A stretch of DNA of 64,000 nucleotides from Frondihabitans peucedani (GTDB lineage Bacteria; Actinomycetota; Actinomycetes; Actinomycetales; Microbacteriaceae): the NCBI RefSeq assembly GCF_039537585.1, contig NZ_BAABAU010000005.1:334-64333 (forward strand), written 5' to 3'. The position numbers were made by a program, and so were the translations under genes. Within the stretch, counting starts at the first letter, position 1. Every line of letters begins with the position of its first letter. The notes beneath the pieces were generated by a model that was given only the letters and a program-made list of their open reading frames with translations, was not told the DNA's origin and did no database searches. Shown here piece by piece: positions 43,006-53,643 of this stretch.

Positions 43006-46000
43006 TCAGGCGACGGCGGCGAGCACCTTCTGGATCCGCTGCACGGAGACCGACTCGGAGGGGCGGAGATCCTGCGCGAACAGCGACAGGCGGAACTCCT
43101 CGAGGAGCCAGCGCGCGCGGACGAGGGCGGGGTCGGCACCGGGCGCCGGTGGGAACGTGCCGCCCGCGTCCGCGTAGAGCCTCGTCGCCTGCTGCACCTC
43201 GACCATCCAGGCGCGGTCACGGGCCGGATTCTCGAGGAGCTTCGTGATCCTGCGCTGGATGCCGACGAGGTAGACCGGCACCCGCTGCAGGCGCGCCAGC
43301 CCGGTGGCGGAGACGAAGCCGGGCTGGAGCAGGCGGTCGCGTTGCTCGCGGGCGTCGGTGAGCGCCGGCAGCAGGGCCATGTTGGTCGCCTGCTTGAGGG
43401 CCCGGTCGACGTCGCGGGCGGCCGTCAGCGTCCGCGCGACGAGCGACACCGTCTGGAACATCGAGTCCATGACGGCCGCTGAGACGCGGTCGCGGACGGT
43501 GCCGAACTCCTTGTCGGTGAAGACCATGCCGTCGGGCTTCACCCGGAAGAGGACGTCGTCGACGACCGCGGTCAGGCAGTCGGCGAAGAGCGCCGCGGTG
43601 TTCTGGTAGGGGCTCGTGGCCAGGATCAGCTTCTCGGCGCTGGTCAGATGCTGCTGCACGTAGGCGATCGGCGACGGCGTCTGCAGCATCAGGAGCCTCC
43701 GCACACCCCGAGGGGTCTGCAGCGCCTGGTCGGCGGCGGTCGCCATCAGCTGGATCGACACGGAGGAGCCGTCGTCAACCAGGGCCGGGTACGCCCGGAT
43801 CGTCGTGTCTCCGTGCCGCGTGTCGACGGTCTTCGGCAGGTCGCCGAAGTCCCAGCGGGCGAGGCCGGAGCGCTGGATCATCGGCCCCGCATCGGCCGCC
43901 GGAGCCTCCGTCGCCCGGGCGACGCTCCGGCGCGTGTCGGCGGCGAGAGAGCGCTGCAGCTCGCTCAGGTCTTTGTCGATCCCGACGACGCGGTTCTTCT
44001 CGTCGACGACGGCGAAGGTCATCCGGAGGTGCGCGGGCAGCCTCGAGAGGTCGAAGTCGGCCGACGTCACCGGCGTATAGCTGAGGCGCTTGATGACCTC
44101 GGCGACGGTGGCGGTGAAGGGGACGGAGGGATCGAGCGGCGCCTCGGGCAGCTCGGCCGTGATCTTCGCAGCCCAGTCGGCGGCGGGCACGACATTCTTC
44201 CGGAGCTGCTTCGGCAGCGACTTGATGAGCGCGGTGACGAGCTCGACGCGGAAGGCCGGCACCTGCCAGTCGAAGCCCGAGGGCTTCAGGCGAGCGAGCA
44301 GCGGCAGCGGCACGAGGACGGTCACGCCGTCGTCGTGCGAGCCCGGCTCGAACCGGTAGCGGAGCGCCAGCTGCTGGTCGCCCTGCCGCCAGGTCGTCGG
44401 ATAGGCATCGTCGTCGACCTCGGGCTCGTCGTCGCCGAGGAGGTCCTCGGCCTTCATCGTGAGGAGATCGGGGGTCTCGGCGCGGGCCTTCCGCCACCAG
44501 CCCTCGAAGCTCCGGGTCGTGGTGACCTCGGCGGGGATCCTGCGGTGGTAGAACTCGAAGACGGCATCGCCGTCGACCAGGATGTCGCGGCGGCGGGTGC
44601 GCTCCTCGAGCTCGGTCAGCTCGTCGATCAGGTCGGCGTTCTGCTGCTGGAACCTCTGGTGCGACTCCCAGTCGCCCTCGACGAGGGCGTGGCGGATGAA
44701 CAGCTCGCGCGCGTAGACCGGGTCGATCCTGTTGAACTGCACCCGCTGCCTCGGGATGATCGGCACCCCGTAGAGCGTCACCCGCTCGAAGGCGACGACC
44801 GCGCCCTGCTTCTTCTCCCAGTGCGGCTCGGAGTGGCTGCGCTTGACGAGGTCGCCCGCGATCGGGGCGGCCCAGGCAGGATCGATGGCACCGTTCACGC
44901 GGGCGAACAGGCGGCTGGTCTCGACGAGCTCGGCGCTCATGATCGCGTTCGGCTGCTTCTTCGCCAGCGCCGAGCCCGGGAAGATCACGAACCTCGACTG
45001 GCGGGCGCCGACGTAGTCCTTCTTCTGGAGGTCTTTCAGGCCGATCTGGCTGAGGAGCCCGGCGAGCAGCGACTTGTGGACTCCGTCGGGGTTGGCCGAC
45101 GGGTCGCCGATGTGGAGGCCGAGCGGCTTCGACGCTCGGACGAGCTGCCGGTAGACGTCCTGCCACTCTCGGATGCGGAGGTAGTTCAGGAACTCGGCCT
45201 TGCAGAGGCGCCGGAACGCGCTCGAGCCGAGTTCGCGCTGCTTCTCCTCGAGGTAGTTCCAGAGGTTGAGGAGGGTGAGGAAGTCGCCCGACGGGTCGGT
45301 GAAGCGGGCGTGCTGCTGGTCGGCCTGCGGGCGCTTCTCGAGAGGGCGTTCGCGTGGGTCTTGGATGCTGAGCGCCGCGACGATCGCCATGACCTCGCGC
45401 GTGGTGCCGTGCATTTTCGACTCGAGCACCATGCGGGCGAGACGAGGATCGATCGGGAGCCGCGTGATCTGCCGGCCCACGCGCGTGATCCTGCCCTCGG
45501 CGTCGACGGCCGTGAGCTCGCGCAGGAGGTCGAGACCGTCTTTGATGCCGCGGGAGTCCGGCGGCTGCAGGAAGGGGAACCCCGCGATGTCGCCGAGGCC
45601 CAGCGAGATCATCTGCAGGATCACCGCGGCGAGGTTCGTGCGCAGGATCTCGGGCTCGGTGAACTCCGGGCGCCGGTCGTAGTCCTGCTCGGAGTAGAGG
45701 CGGATCGCGATGCCGTCGCTGGTGCGCCCCGACCTGCCGGAGCGCTGATTGGCGCTGGCCTGCGAGATCGCCTCGATCGGGAGGCGCTGCACCTTCGCGC
45801 GCGTCGAGTAGCGGCTGATGCGGGCGGTGCCCGCATCGACGACGTACCGGATGCCCGGGACCGTGAGGCTGGTCTCGGCGACGTTCGTGGCGAGGACGAT
45901 CCTGCGCCTGGTGCCTGCTGTGCGGCTCGTCTCGAAGACGCGGTGCTGGTCGGCCGCGCTGAGGCGGCCGTAGAGGGGGAGGACCTCGGTGAAGGGGAGG

Positions 46001-46797
46001 TTGCGGCTGCGGATCGACTCCTCGGCGTCGCGGATCTCGTTCTCGCCCGAGAGGAAGACGAGCACGTCGCCGTTGCCCTCGCGGGCCAGTTCGTCGAGCG
46101 CGTCGTTGATGCCCTGGAGGTAGTCCTTGTCGTCGGCCCGCGCGGCGCGCGTCCGGTCGCCGGGTGCCTCGTCGTCGAGGTCGTCGTCGTCGCCCGCGGC
46201 GTCGTCTTCGGCGACCAGCGGCCGGTACCGGATCTCGACCGGGTAGGTGCGGCCGGAGACCTCGATGATCGGGGCGCCGCCGAAGTGCTTCGAGAACGAC
46301 TCGGGGTCGATCGTCGCGCTCGTGATGATGAGCTTGAGGTCGGGGCGGCGGGGGAGGAGCTGCTTGAAGTAGCCGATCAGGAAGTCGATGGTGAGGCTGC
46401 GCTCGTGCGCCTCGTCGATGATGATCGTGTCGTACTTCGTGAGGTCGCGGTCGAAGTGGATCTCGTTCAGCAGGATGCCGTCGGTCATCAGCTTGATGCG
46501 CGTGTCGGCGCCGACCTGGTCGGTGAAGCGCACCTGGTAGCCGACGAGCCCGCCGACCTCCTCGTGGAGCTCGTCGGCGATCCGCTCGGCGACGGTGCGG
46601 GCCGCGATCCGGCGGGGCTGGGTGTGACCGATCATCTCGCGGCCGAGCTCGAGACAGATCTTCGGCAGCTGCGTCGTCTTGCCGGAGCCGGTCGCGCCGG
46701 CCACGATCACCACCTGGTTGTCACGGATCGCCTCGGCGATGTCGTCGCGCCGCTGGCTGACCGGGAGCTCGGGCGGGAACGTGATGGTGGGATTCAT
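43006..46797 (-). CDS. hrpA: ATP-dependent RNA helicase HrpA
   Basis: A 1263-residue DEAH helicase. Motif I is VAGATGSGKTTQLPK, motif II DEAHERSLTIDFL, motif III SAT, and motif VI NQRSGRSGRTSDG; the OB-fold and DUF3418 C-terminal region complete the normal length. A highly acidic insert (EDDAAGDDDDLDDEAPGD, about 210-228) sits in the second RecA lobe. In E. coli HrpA helps rescue collided ribosomes. It is divergent from a small regulator gene with 115 bases between. Confidence 0.95.
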   Translation of the reverse strand: MNPTITFPPELPVSQRRDDIAEAIRDNQVVIVAGATGSGKTTQLPKICLELGREMIGHTQPRRIAARTVAERIADELHEEVGGLVGYQVRFTDQVGADTRIKLMTDGILLNEIHFDRDLTKYDTIIIDEAHERSLTIDFLIGYFKQLLPRRPDLKLIITSATIDPESFSKHFGGAPIIEVSGRTYPVEIRYRPLVAEDDAAGDDDDLDDEAPGDRTRAARADDKDYLQGINDALDELAREGNGDVLVFLSGENEIRDAEESIRSRNLPFTEVLPLYGRLSAADQHRVFETSRTAGTRRRIVLATNVAETSLTVPGIRYVVDAGTARISRYSTRAKVQRLPIEAISQASANQRSGRSGRTSDGIAIRLYSEQDYDRRPEFTEPEILRTNLAAVILQMISLGLGDIAGFPFLQPPDSRGIKDGLDLLRELTAVDAEGRITRVGRQITRLPIDPRLARMVLESKMHGTTREVMAIVAALSIQDPRERPLEKRPQADQQHARFTDPSGDFLTLLNLWNYLEEKQRELGSSAFRRLCKAEFLNYLRIREWQDVYRQLVRASKPLGLHIGDPSANPDGVHKSLLAGLLSQIGLKDLQKKDYVGARQSRFVIFPGSALAKKQPNAIMSAELVETSRLFARVNGAIDPAWAAPIAGDLVKRSHSEPHWEKKQGAVVAFERVTLYGVPIIPRQRVQFNRIDPVYARELFIRHALVEGDWESHQRFQQQNADLIDELTELEERTRRRDILVDGDAVFEFYHRRIPAEVTTTRSFEGWWRKARAETPDLLTMKAEDLLGDDEPEVDDDAYPTTWRQGDQQLALRYRFEPGSHDDGVTVLVPLPLLARLKPSGFDWQVPAFRVELVTALIKSLPKQLRKNVVPAADWAAKITAELPEAPLDPSVPFTATVAEVIKRLSYTPVTSADFDLSRLPAHLRMTFAVVDEKNRVVGIDKDLSELQRSLAADTRRSVARATEAPAADAGPMIQRSGLARWDFGDLPKTVDTRHGDTTIRAYPALVDDGSSVSIQLMATAADQALQTPRGVRRLLMLQTPSPIAYVQQHLTSAEKLILATSPYQNTAALFADCLTAVVDDVLFRVKPDGMVFTDKEFGTVRDRVSAAVMDSMFQTVSLVARTLTAARDVDRALKQATNMALLPALTDAREQRDRLLQPGFVSATGLARLQRVPVYLVGIQRRITKLLENPARDRAWMVEVQQATRLYADAGGTFPPAPGADPALVRARWLLEEFRLSLFAQDLRPSESVSVQRIQKVLAAVA

Positions 46798-46823
46798 GAG
46801 CGTTCCAGTCTAGGTCGTGGCGC

Positions 46824-46862
46824 TTCTCCCCAGGTCCGTCCGGCGGCTCTGTTCTCCCCAGG
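46824..46862. promoter_or_regulatory. direct repeat of TTCTCCCCAGG
   Basis: Two exact copies start at 46824 and 46852, 28 bases apart, in the gap between hrpA and the divergent small regulator gene. They may be binding sites for that regulator. Confidence 0.35.
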
Positions 46863-46912
46863 CGTGATGGCGCAGGATGCGGGCGGTCGCCTCGTGCGGG
46901 AGCGTCTCGGGC

Positions 46913-47389
46913 ATGCAACCGAACGCGATCCAGGCCCTCATCGTCCTCACCGACCCGCTCTGCGTCTTCACCCTCGACCTCGTCCACGACGGAGTCACCT
47001 CCGAGGCTGAGATCGCCCGACGCGTGGCCGAGCGCCTGGGCGTCTCGGAGCGCCGATCGGTCTCCGTCCTCGACGGGCTCGCCGGGATCGGCTACGTCAG
47101 CCGCACGAGCCTCGGCCGCGTCGAGCCGCGGGGTCCCGGTCACCTCGGAGCCGTCATCGACGCCGCGCTCGACCAGCTGGACCTCTTGCGCGCGGTCGGC
47201 GAGGAGGAGCACGCCCTCGACTGCGTCGAGGCGATCGACGCGGCCTGGAACACGCGGAGCGACGATCCCGGGCGCCGGGTCCTCGGCGCCCTCTTCCGGA
47301 GCTCGCCCGCCGGCGCGCGCTTCCGGGCGCGCTGCGCGGAGCACACGCTGGGACAGCCGTGGCCCGGCGACGCGTCCGAGGTCGCGTGA
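46913..47389 (+). CDS. winged-helix-like regulator of unknown type
   Basis: A 158-residue protein. The N-terminal part (LCVFTLDLVHDGVTSEAEIARRVAERLGVSERRSVSVLDGLAGIGYVSRT) has the spacing of a winged helix as in ArsR/MarR-type regulators, including the turn GVSERRSV. The rest is helical with a single late cysteine pair (ALDCVEAI and RARCAEH). The ligand is unknown. GGGAG lies nine bases before the ATG. It is tail-to-tail with prpC, five bases apart, so it is not positioned as the prp regulator. Confidence 0.6.
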   Translation: MQPNAIQALIVLTDPLCVFTLDLVHDGVTSEAEIARRVAERLGVSERRSVSVLDGLAGIGYVSRTSLGRVEPRGPGHLGAVIDAALDQLDLLRAVGEEEHALDCVEAIDAAWNTRSDDPGRRVLGALFRSSPAGARFRARCAEHTLGQPWPGDASEVA

Positions 47390-47394
47390 GGGGG

Positions 47395-48540
47395 CTAGCG
47401 GGCGGGCAGGTCGCGGTAGGGCTCGCCGACGTACTCGCTGAGCGGGCGGATCAGGGCGTTGGCCTGGCGCTGCTCGACGACGTGGGCGGTCCAGCCGGCG
47501 ATCCGCGAGGCCACGAAGAGGGGCGTGAACACCTCGGTGTCGAAGCCGAGCAGGTGGTAGGCGAGGCCCGACGGGTAGTCGACGTTCGGCTTGAGGTTCT
47601 TCCGCTCGAGCACCGCCGCCTGCAGGGAGTCGTACACGTCGCGGAGCCGCTCGTTCTCACCCCCGGGGCGAGCGTCGAGGAGCCGCTCCAGGGCCGCCTC
47701 CATCGTCGGCACGCGGCTGTCGCCGTTCTTGTAGACGCGGTGCCCGAAGCCCATCAGCGTGCGCTTCTCGGCCAGGGCCTCGTCGAGCCACGCGTCGACG
47801 CGCTCGGCGTCGTGCACCTCGTCGAGGAGCGCCAGCGCCGCCTCGTTCGCGCCGCCGTGCAGGGGGCCCTTGAGAGCGCCGACCGCGCCGACGAGAGCGC
47901 TGTGGAGGTCGGAGAGCGTCGAGGCGACGACCCGCGCGGTGAAGGTCGACGCGTTGAACGAGTGCTCGGCGTAGAGGGTCATCGACACGTCGAAGGCCCT
48001 GACGTCGGCCGGGTCGGGCTCCTCGCCGAACACGACGTACAGGAAGTTGGCCGAGTAGCCGAGGTCGTCGCGAGGATCGACCGGGCCGAGCCCTCGCCGG
48101 CGGCGCTGGTCGTAGGCGATGAGGCCGGGAGTCTGCGCCAGGACGCGGAGGGCGTGCTCGTAGGTCTGGTCGGCGCTGGGACGCTGGGGCTCGGGATCCT
48201 GCGCTCCGATGGCGGCGATGGCCGTGCGCAGGACGTCCATGGGGTGCGCCGTCACGGGCAGCGAGTCGATGAGCGCCCGGAGCGTGGGGTCGAGCTGGCG
48301 CGCGCTGCGCTCGGTGCGCGTGAACGCGGCGTGCTCGTCGTCCGTCGGCAGCTCACCGTGCCAGAGCAGCCACACGACGTCCTCGAAGGGCACGACGCCG
48401 GCCAGCTGCTGCACGGGGTAGCCGCGGTAGAGCAGGGAGTTCGAGGCGGCGTCGACCTTCGAGACGCGGGTCTCGTCGACGACGACCCCGTTCAGTCCTT
48501 TGCGGATCTCGGGTGCCTGGGCGTTCAGGGTGTCGGTCAT
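47395..48540 (-). CDS. prpC: 2-methylcitrate synthase / citrate synthase
   Basis: Condenses propionyl-CoA with oxaloacetate (also acetyl-CoA). It has 381 residues. The catalytic residues are visible: His in LKGPLHGGANEA, His in MGFGHRVYK, and Asp in NVDYPSGLAYHLLG. The short length and the neighbours prpB and prpD mark it as the methylcitrate-type enzyme. AAGGAG lies at the end of prpB, and prpC starts four bases after that gene. Confidence 0.93.
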   Translation of the reverse strand: MTDTLNAQAPEIRKGLNGVVVDETRVSKVDAASNSLLYRGYPVQQLAGVVPFEDVVWLLWHGELPTDDEHAAFTRTERSARQLDPTLRALIDSLPVTAHPMDVLRTAIAAIGAQDPEPQRPSADQTYEHALRVLAQTPGLIAYDQRRRRGLGPVDPRDDLGYSANFLYVVFGEEPDPADVRAFDVSMTLYAEHSFNASTFTARVVASTLSDLHSALVGAVGALKGPLHGGANEAALALLDEVHDAERVDAWLDEALAEKRTLMGFGHRVYKNGDSRVPTMEAALERLLDARPGGENERLRDVYDSLQAAVLERKNLKPNVDYPSGLAYHLLGFDTEVFTPLFVASRIAGWTAHVVEQRQANALIRPLSEYVGEPYRDLPAR

Positions 48541-48544
48541 GCGT

Positions 48545-49447
48545 CTACTCCTTCGTGACGGTGAAGCCGGCGACGGTGTCGTCGAACTGCGAATAGCCCT
48601 CGTAGTCGATCAGGTCGTACAGGTCTCTTCGGTGCTGCATCCGGTCGAGCAGGGCCTCCTGCGTGCCGCTCGCGATGATCTCGTCGAGCCCCCGCTCGGC
48701 CTCGCCCATGGCCAGGCGCAGCAGGGTGACCGGGTAGATCACCATGCGCACACCGGCGTCGCGGAGCTCGTCCTGCGTGTGCAGCCGGCCCTTGCCGAAC
48801 TCGGTCATGTTGGCCAGGATCGGAACGTCCAGCGCCTCGGCCATCGCCTCGAACTCGGCGAGCCCCTCGAGCGCCTCGGGGAAGACCGCGTCGGCTCCCG
48901 CGTCGACGAGGGCCTTCGCCCGGTCGACTGCGGCCGCGAAGCCCTCGACGGCGCGCATGTCGGTCCGGGCCATGACGACGAAGTTCGCGTCGCGGCGCGC
49001 ATCGACGGCCGCCTTGATCCGGTTGACGGCCGTGTCGAGGTCGACGACGCTCTTGCCGTCGAGGTGTCCGCACCGCTTCGGGTTGACCTGGTCCTCGAGG
49101 TGCATGCCGGCGAGGCCGGCGTCCTCGAGCGTCTGCACGGTGCGCGCGGCGTTGAGCGGCTCGCCGAAGCCCGTGTCGGCGTCGACGAGCGAGGGCAGGT
49201 CGGTCATCCGCGCGATCTGCCCGGCCCGCGTCGCGACCTCCGTCAGGGTCGTGAGGCCGATGTCGGGCAGTCCGAGGTCGGCGCTGATGACGGCGCCCGA
49301 GACGTAGACGCCCTCGAAGCCCTTGCTCTCGATGAGCCTCGCGCTCAGCGGGTTGAACGCGCCCGGGAACCGGACGAGCCCGGGCCCCGCGAGCGCCTGA
49401 CGCAGGGCGACGCGCTTCTCGGCGGGGGTCTTCGATGAGTACAGCAT
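48545..49447 (-). CDS. prpB: methylisocitrate lyase
   Basis: Splits 2-methylisocitrate into pyruvate and succinate. It has 300 residues. The catalytic-loop motif PKRCGHLDGK contains the essential cysteine; VDADTGFGEPLNAARTV and LEDQVNPK form the Mg/substrate site. The ATG overlaps the prpD stop by one base (TGATG on the coding strand), so the two are coupled. Confidence 0.95.
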   Translation of the reverse strand: MLYSSKTPAEKRVALRQALAGPGLVRFPGAFNPLSARLIESKGFEGVYVSGAVISADLGLPDIGLTTLTEVATRAGQIARMTDLPSLVDADTGFGEPLNAARTVQTLEDAGLAGMHLEDQVNPKRCGHLDGKSVVDLDTAVNRIKAAVDARRDANFVVMARTDMRAVEGFAAAVDRAKALVDAGADAVFPEALEGLAEFEAMAEALDVPILANMTEFGKGRLHTQDELRDAGVRMVIYPVTLLRLAMGEAERGLDEIIASGTQEALLDRMQHRRDLYDLIDYEGYSQFDDTVAGFTVTKE

Positions 49448-50991
49448 CAGAGGAGTCCCTGCGGCACGGCCAGGCCGTCGAGGTAGCCGGCCGGGGGAGT
49501 GACCGTGAGTGCGGCGAGCTCGTCCGCCTGGAGGTCGGGGAGGCGCTCCGCCGCGTCGAGGAACGCGTCCACCGATGCGTCGTCGAGGACGCCCTCGGCC
49601 AGGGTCCGGAACTTCTCGACGTAGTCGGCCCGGCCGAACGGCCTCGCGCCGAGCGGGTGCGCGTCGGCGACCGCGATCTCGTCGACGAGGGTCGTCCCGT
49701 CGGTGAAGCGCACCTCGATGCGGCCGCCGAAGGCCTGCTCGCGAGGGTCGAGGGAGTGGTAGCGCCGCGTCCACTCGGGGTCTTCGGCCGTCGTGATCCT
49801 GCGCCAGAGGGCCACGGTGTCGGCGCGCTGGGCGCGCTCCGGCGCGTAGCTGCGCTCGTGGTGCCACTCGCCGTCCTGGAGGGCGACCGCGACGATGTAG
49901 GGGATGGAGTGGTCGAGGGTCTCGCGGCTCGCGCGCGGGTCGTACTTCTGCGGGTCGTTCGCGCCGGAGCCGATCACCTTGTGCGTGTGGTGGCTCGTGT
50001 GCAGCACGATGCCCTCGACGCGCTCGGGGTCGCTCAGCTCCGGCCGCTCCCGGCCGAGCCGCCGGGCGAGGTCGATCCACGCCTGGGCCTGGTACTCGGC
50101 CGAGTGCTCCTTGGTGAACGTGTCGAGGATCGCGCGCTTCGGCTCGCCGACCTCGGGCAGCGGCACCCGGTAGAGGGCGCCCGGTCCGTCGAGGAGGGTG
50201 GCGATCACGGCGTCCTCGCCCTCGTAGATCGGCGAGGGGCTCGTCTGCCCGCGCATGGCCCGGTCGACGGCCTCGACGGCCTGCTTCCCGGCGAAGGCCG
50301 GTGCGTACGCCTTCCAGGTCGAGATGAGGCCCTTGCGGGACTGCCTCGTCGCCGTCGTCGTGTGAAGAGCCTGGCCGACGGCCTGGTAGATCGTCTCGGT
50401 GTCCAGGCCGAGGAGCGTCCCGATGCCGGCGGCTGCGCTCGGGCCGAGGTGCGCGACGTGGTCGATGGTGTGCTGGTGGAGGCTGATCGCCCGGGCGAGG
50501 TCGACCTGGATCTCGTAGCCGGTCGCGATGCCGCGCACGAGGTCGGCGCCGCTCCGCCCGGTGTGCTGGGCGACGGCCAGGATCGGCGGGATGTTGTCGC
50601 CGGGGTGCGAGTACTCGGCGCTGAGGAACGTGTCGTGGAAATCGAGCTCCCGGACCGCCACACCGTTCGCCCAGGCCGCCCACTCCGGCTCGAAGCGCCG
50701 GTCGGCGGCGGTGCCGAAGACGGTCGCGCCCCGCTTGCCCTCGGGTCGATCGCCCGTGAGCGGCCGCGCCTCCGCCTGCGAGCGGGCCGCGACGACAGGC
50801 GGCCGCCGGAGCGACGCCGTGGCGACCGCGGCGTTGTCGATGACGCGGTTGACGATCATCTGAGTCACGTCGGCGTCGACCGCGACCGGGTCGGCGGCGA
50901 CGGTCGCGATCTTCCACGCGAGTTCGTCGTCTCGGGCGAAGTCGTCGCCGCTTCGATGGACCTGCACCTCGTTGAGCCTCACCCGGCTCAC
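49447..50991 (-). CDS. prpD: 2-methylcitrate dehydratase (MmgE/PrpD family)
   Basis: Dehydrates 2-methylcitrate to 2-methylaconitate in propionate breakdown. It has 514 residues of the MmgE/PrpD type. [27 protein letters not shown] is the active-site region, and [19 protein letters not shown] is conserved in the second half. It leads prpDBC; the acyl-CoA ligase is 54 bases upstream on the same strand. No prpR-type regulator is next to it. Confidence 0.94.
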   Translation of the reverse strand: MSRVRLNEVQVHRSGDDFARDDELAWKIATVAADPVAVDADVTQMIVNRVIDNAAVATASLRRPPVVAARSQAEARPLTGDRPEGKRGATVFGTAADRRFEPEWAAWANGVAVRELDFHDTFLSAEYSHPGDNIPPILAVAQHTGRSGADLVRGIATGYEIQVDLARAISLHQHTIDHVAHLGPSAAAGIGTLLGLDTETIYQAVGQALHTTTATRQSRKGLISTWKAYAPAFAGKQAVEAVDRAMRGQTSPSPIYEGEDAVIATLLDGPGALYRVPLPEVGEPKRAILDTFTKEHSAEYQAQAWIDLARRLGRERPELSDPERVEGIVLHTSHHTHKVIGSGANDPQKYDPRASRETLDHSIPYIVAVALQDGEWHHERSYAPERAQRADTVALWRRITTAEDPEWTRRYHSLDPREQAFGGRIEVRFTDGTTLVDEIAVADAHPLGARPFGRADYVEKFRTLAEGVLDDASVDAFLDAAERLPDLQADELAALTVTPPAGYLDGLAVPQGLL

Positions 50992-51010
50992 TCTAGGCCG
51001 CCCGTCTCGG

Positions 51011-51045
51011 GATCCTGCGCGCCTCCTGGCGGCTCGGGTGCAGGA

Positions 51046-51047
<2 letters not shown>
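51011..51047. terminator. hairpin made of an inverted octamer pair
   Basis: GATCCTGC (51011-51018) and GCAGGATC (51040-51047) are exact complements around 21 bases. The pair spans the acyl-CoA ligase stop codon and the gap before prpD. It may weaken read-through between them. Confidence 0.4.
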
Positions 51048-52599
<1,552 letters not shown>

Positions 52600-52824
52600 C
52601 GGGCTCTTCTTTCGTCGACGGTGACGGCAGTGCTGCGGAGTGGTTCGGAGGGCGGAGGCGGTGCGACTGGTCTGTCGGTCCGACTGGCCGGGCCGCGGCG
52701 ACTGATCCTGTCGCTGCTCCGCCCGGAGCCCTTCTTCGTCGAATCATACGAGTGCATGCTTGTGGCCGCGAGGACCGCGTGCTCGAATCACCTGATCGTC
52801 CGCCCGCTGGGCGGCTGGCGGATG

Positions 52825-53538
52825 TCAGGGCGTCGAGTCGACCCAGCGGTCGCGAGCGGCAGTCGCCCGTGCCGCGAGCCGGGCGACGCGGGGCGCGAGC
52901 CATGGCCAGGCGAGGCCGATGCCGACGGCGAGCGAGGCGAGGGCGAAGAGGCGCTCGATCCAGGTGAGCGCGATCCCTGCGACCTGCAGGGAGTCGGCGT
53001 CGAGCTGCAGCAGCGGCAGCGGGAGGAGTGTCTGCACCAGGGCGATCACGGCGAGCACGCGGAGAGCGGTGCGCGCGGTCCGCCAGGCGCCGTCAGACCA
53101 CGAGACCGACACGGCAGCGAGGAGCAGGGCGAGGAGGGCGGCGTAGCTCGCGGCCCCGACGGCTCCGGAGGCGATCCGGCCCGCGGGGGCGAACAGCTCA
53201 TCGGAGTCGCGCGGCAGCAGAGGCAGTGCGACAGCGGTCGCCAGGGGCAGGGCGCCGCTCAGGACGAGGGACCAGCGGGTGAGGCGGCTGGTGCCCACGA
53301 GCCCGGTCGGTCGGTGCGCTCCGACGCGCGGGATGCCGAACGCGAGGGCGGCGAAGGCTGCGAAGCCGGCGAGCGCCGCGACGAGGCCGAGGGCCGGCTG
53401 GAGCAGGTAGTACGCGCCGGAGGGCAGGAGGTGCGTCACCGCGATGAAGGCCACACCGCCCCCGGCCGCGAGAGCTGCTCCGGTGTCGAGAGAGGCGCCG
53501 TGGGTGTCGAGTGCTTGCGACTTCATCGTCTGCTCCAT
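52825..53538 (-). CDS. integral membrane protein of unknown function
   Basis: A 237-residue protein with about six membrane segments (for example GAALAAGGGVAFIAVTHLL, ALGLVAALAGFAAFAALAFGI, WSLVLSGALPLATAVALPLL, GAVGAASYAALLALLLAAV). The first 15 residues are polar and the C-terminus is basic (RVARLAARATAARDRW). No family is recognised. GAGGAT lies ahead of the ATG. It is divergent from the thioredoxin-fold gene with 105 bases between. Confidence 0.65.
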   Translation of the reverse strand: MEQTMKSQALDTHGASLDTGAALAAGGGVAFIAVTHLLPSGAYYLLQPALGLVAALAGFAAFAALAFGIPRVGAHRPTGLVGTSRLTRWSLVLSGALPLATAVALPLLPRDSDELFAPAGRIASGAVGAASYAALLALLLAAVSVSWSDGAWRTARTALRVLAVIALVQTLLPLPLLQLDADSLQVAGIALTWIERLFALASLAVGIGLAWPWLAPRVARLAARATAARDRWVDSTP

Positions 53539-53585
53539 GGGGTCATCCTCGTCCTCGGTCAGGCCATTCGCCAGAGCTATCCTCA

Positions 53586-53602
53586 CGATACATCTCATAT
53601 CG
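53586..53602. promoter_or_regulatory. inverted repeat CGATA-N7-TATCG
   Basis: A five-base inverted repeat in an A+T-rich patch of the divergent gap, of a size usual for a dimeric repressor site. Its inner sequence CATCTCATAT could also be a -10 region on either strand. Confidence 0.3.
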
Positions 53603-53631
53603 CCCGATCGTCGATTCTTCGCCGGTGCGCG

Positions 53632-53637
53632 TAGCGT
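53632..53637 (+). promoter_or_regulatory. -10 box (TAGCGT), leaderless start
   Basis: TAGCGT ends six bases before the ATG of the YyaL-type gene; no Shine-Dalgarno is present. Confidence 0.5.
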
Positions 53638-53643
53638 GGACGG

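Noticed and set aside
43648..47010. Long open frame antisense to hrpA
   Set aside because: hrpA motifs are intact on the other strand, and the antisense product has no domain and covers the hrpA start.
46913..47389. Regulator of the prp genes
   Set aside because: It is tail-to-tail with prpC and divergent from hrpA; nothing links it to the prp promoter, which is 3.6 kb away.
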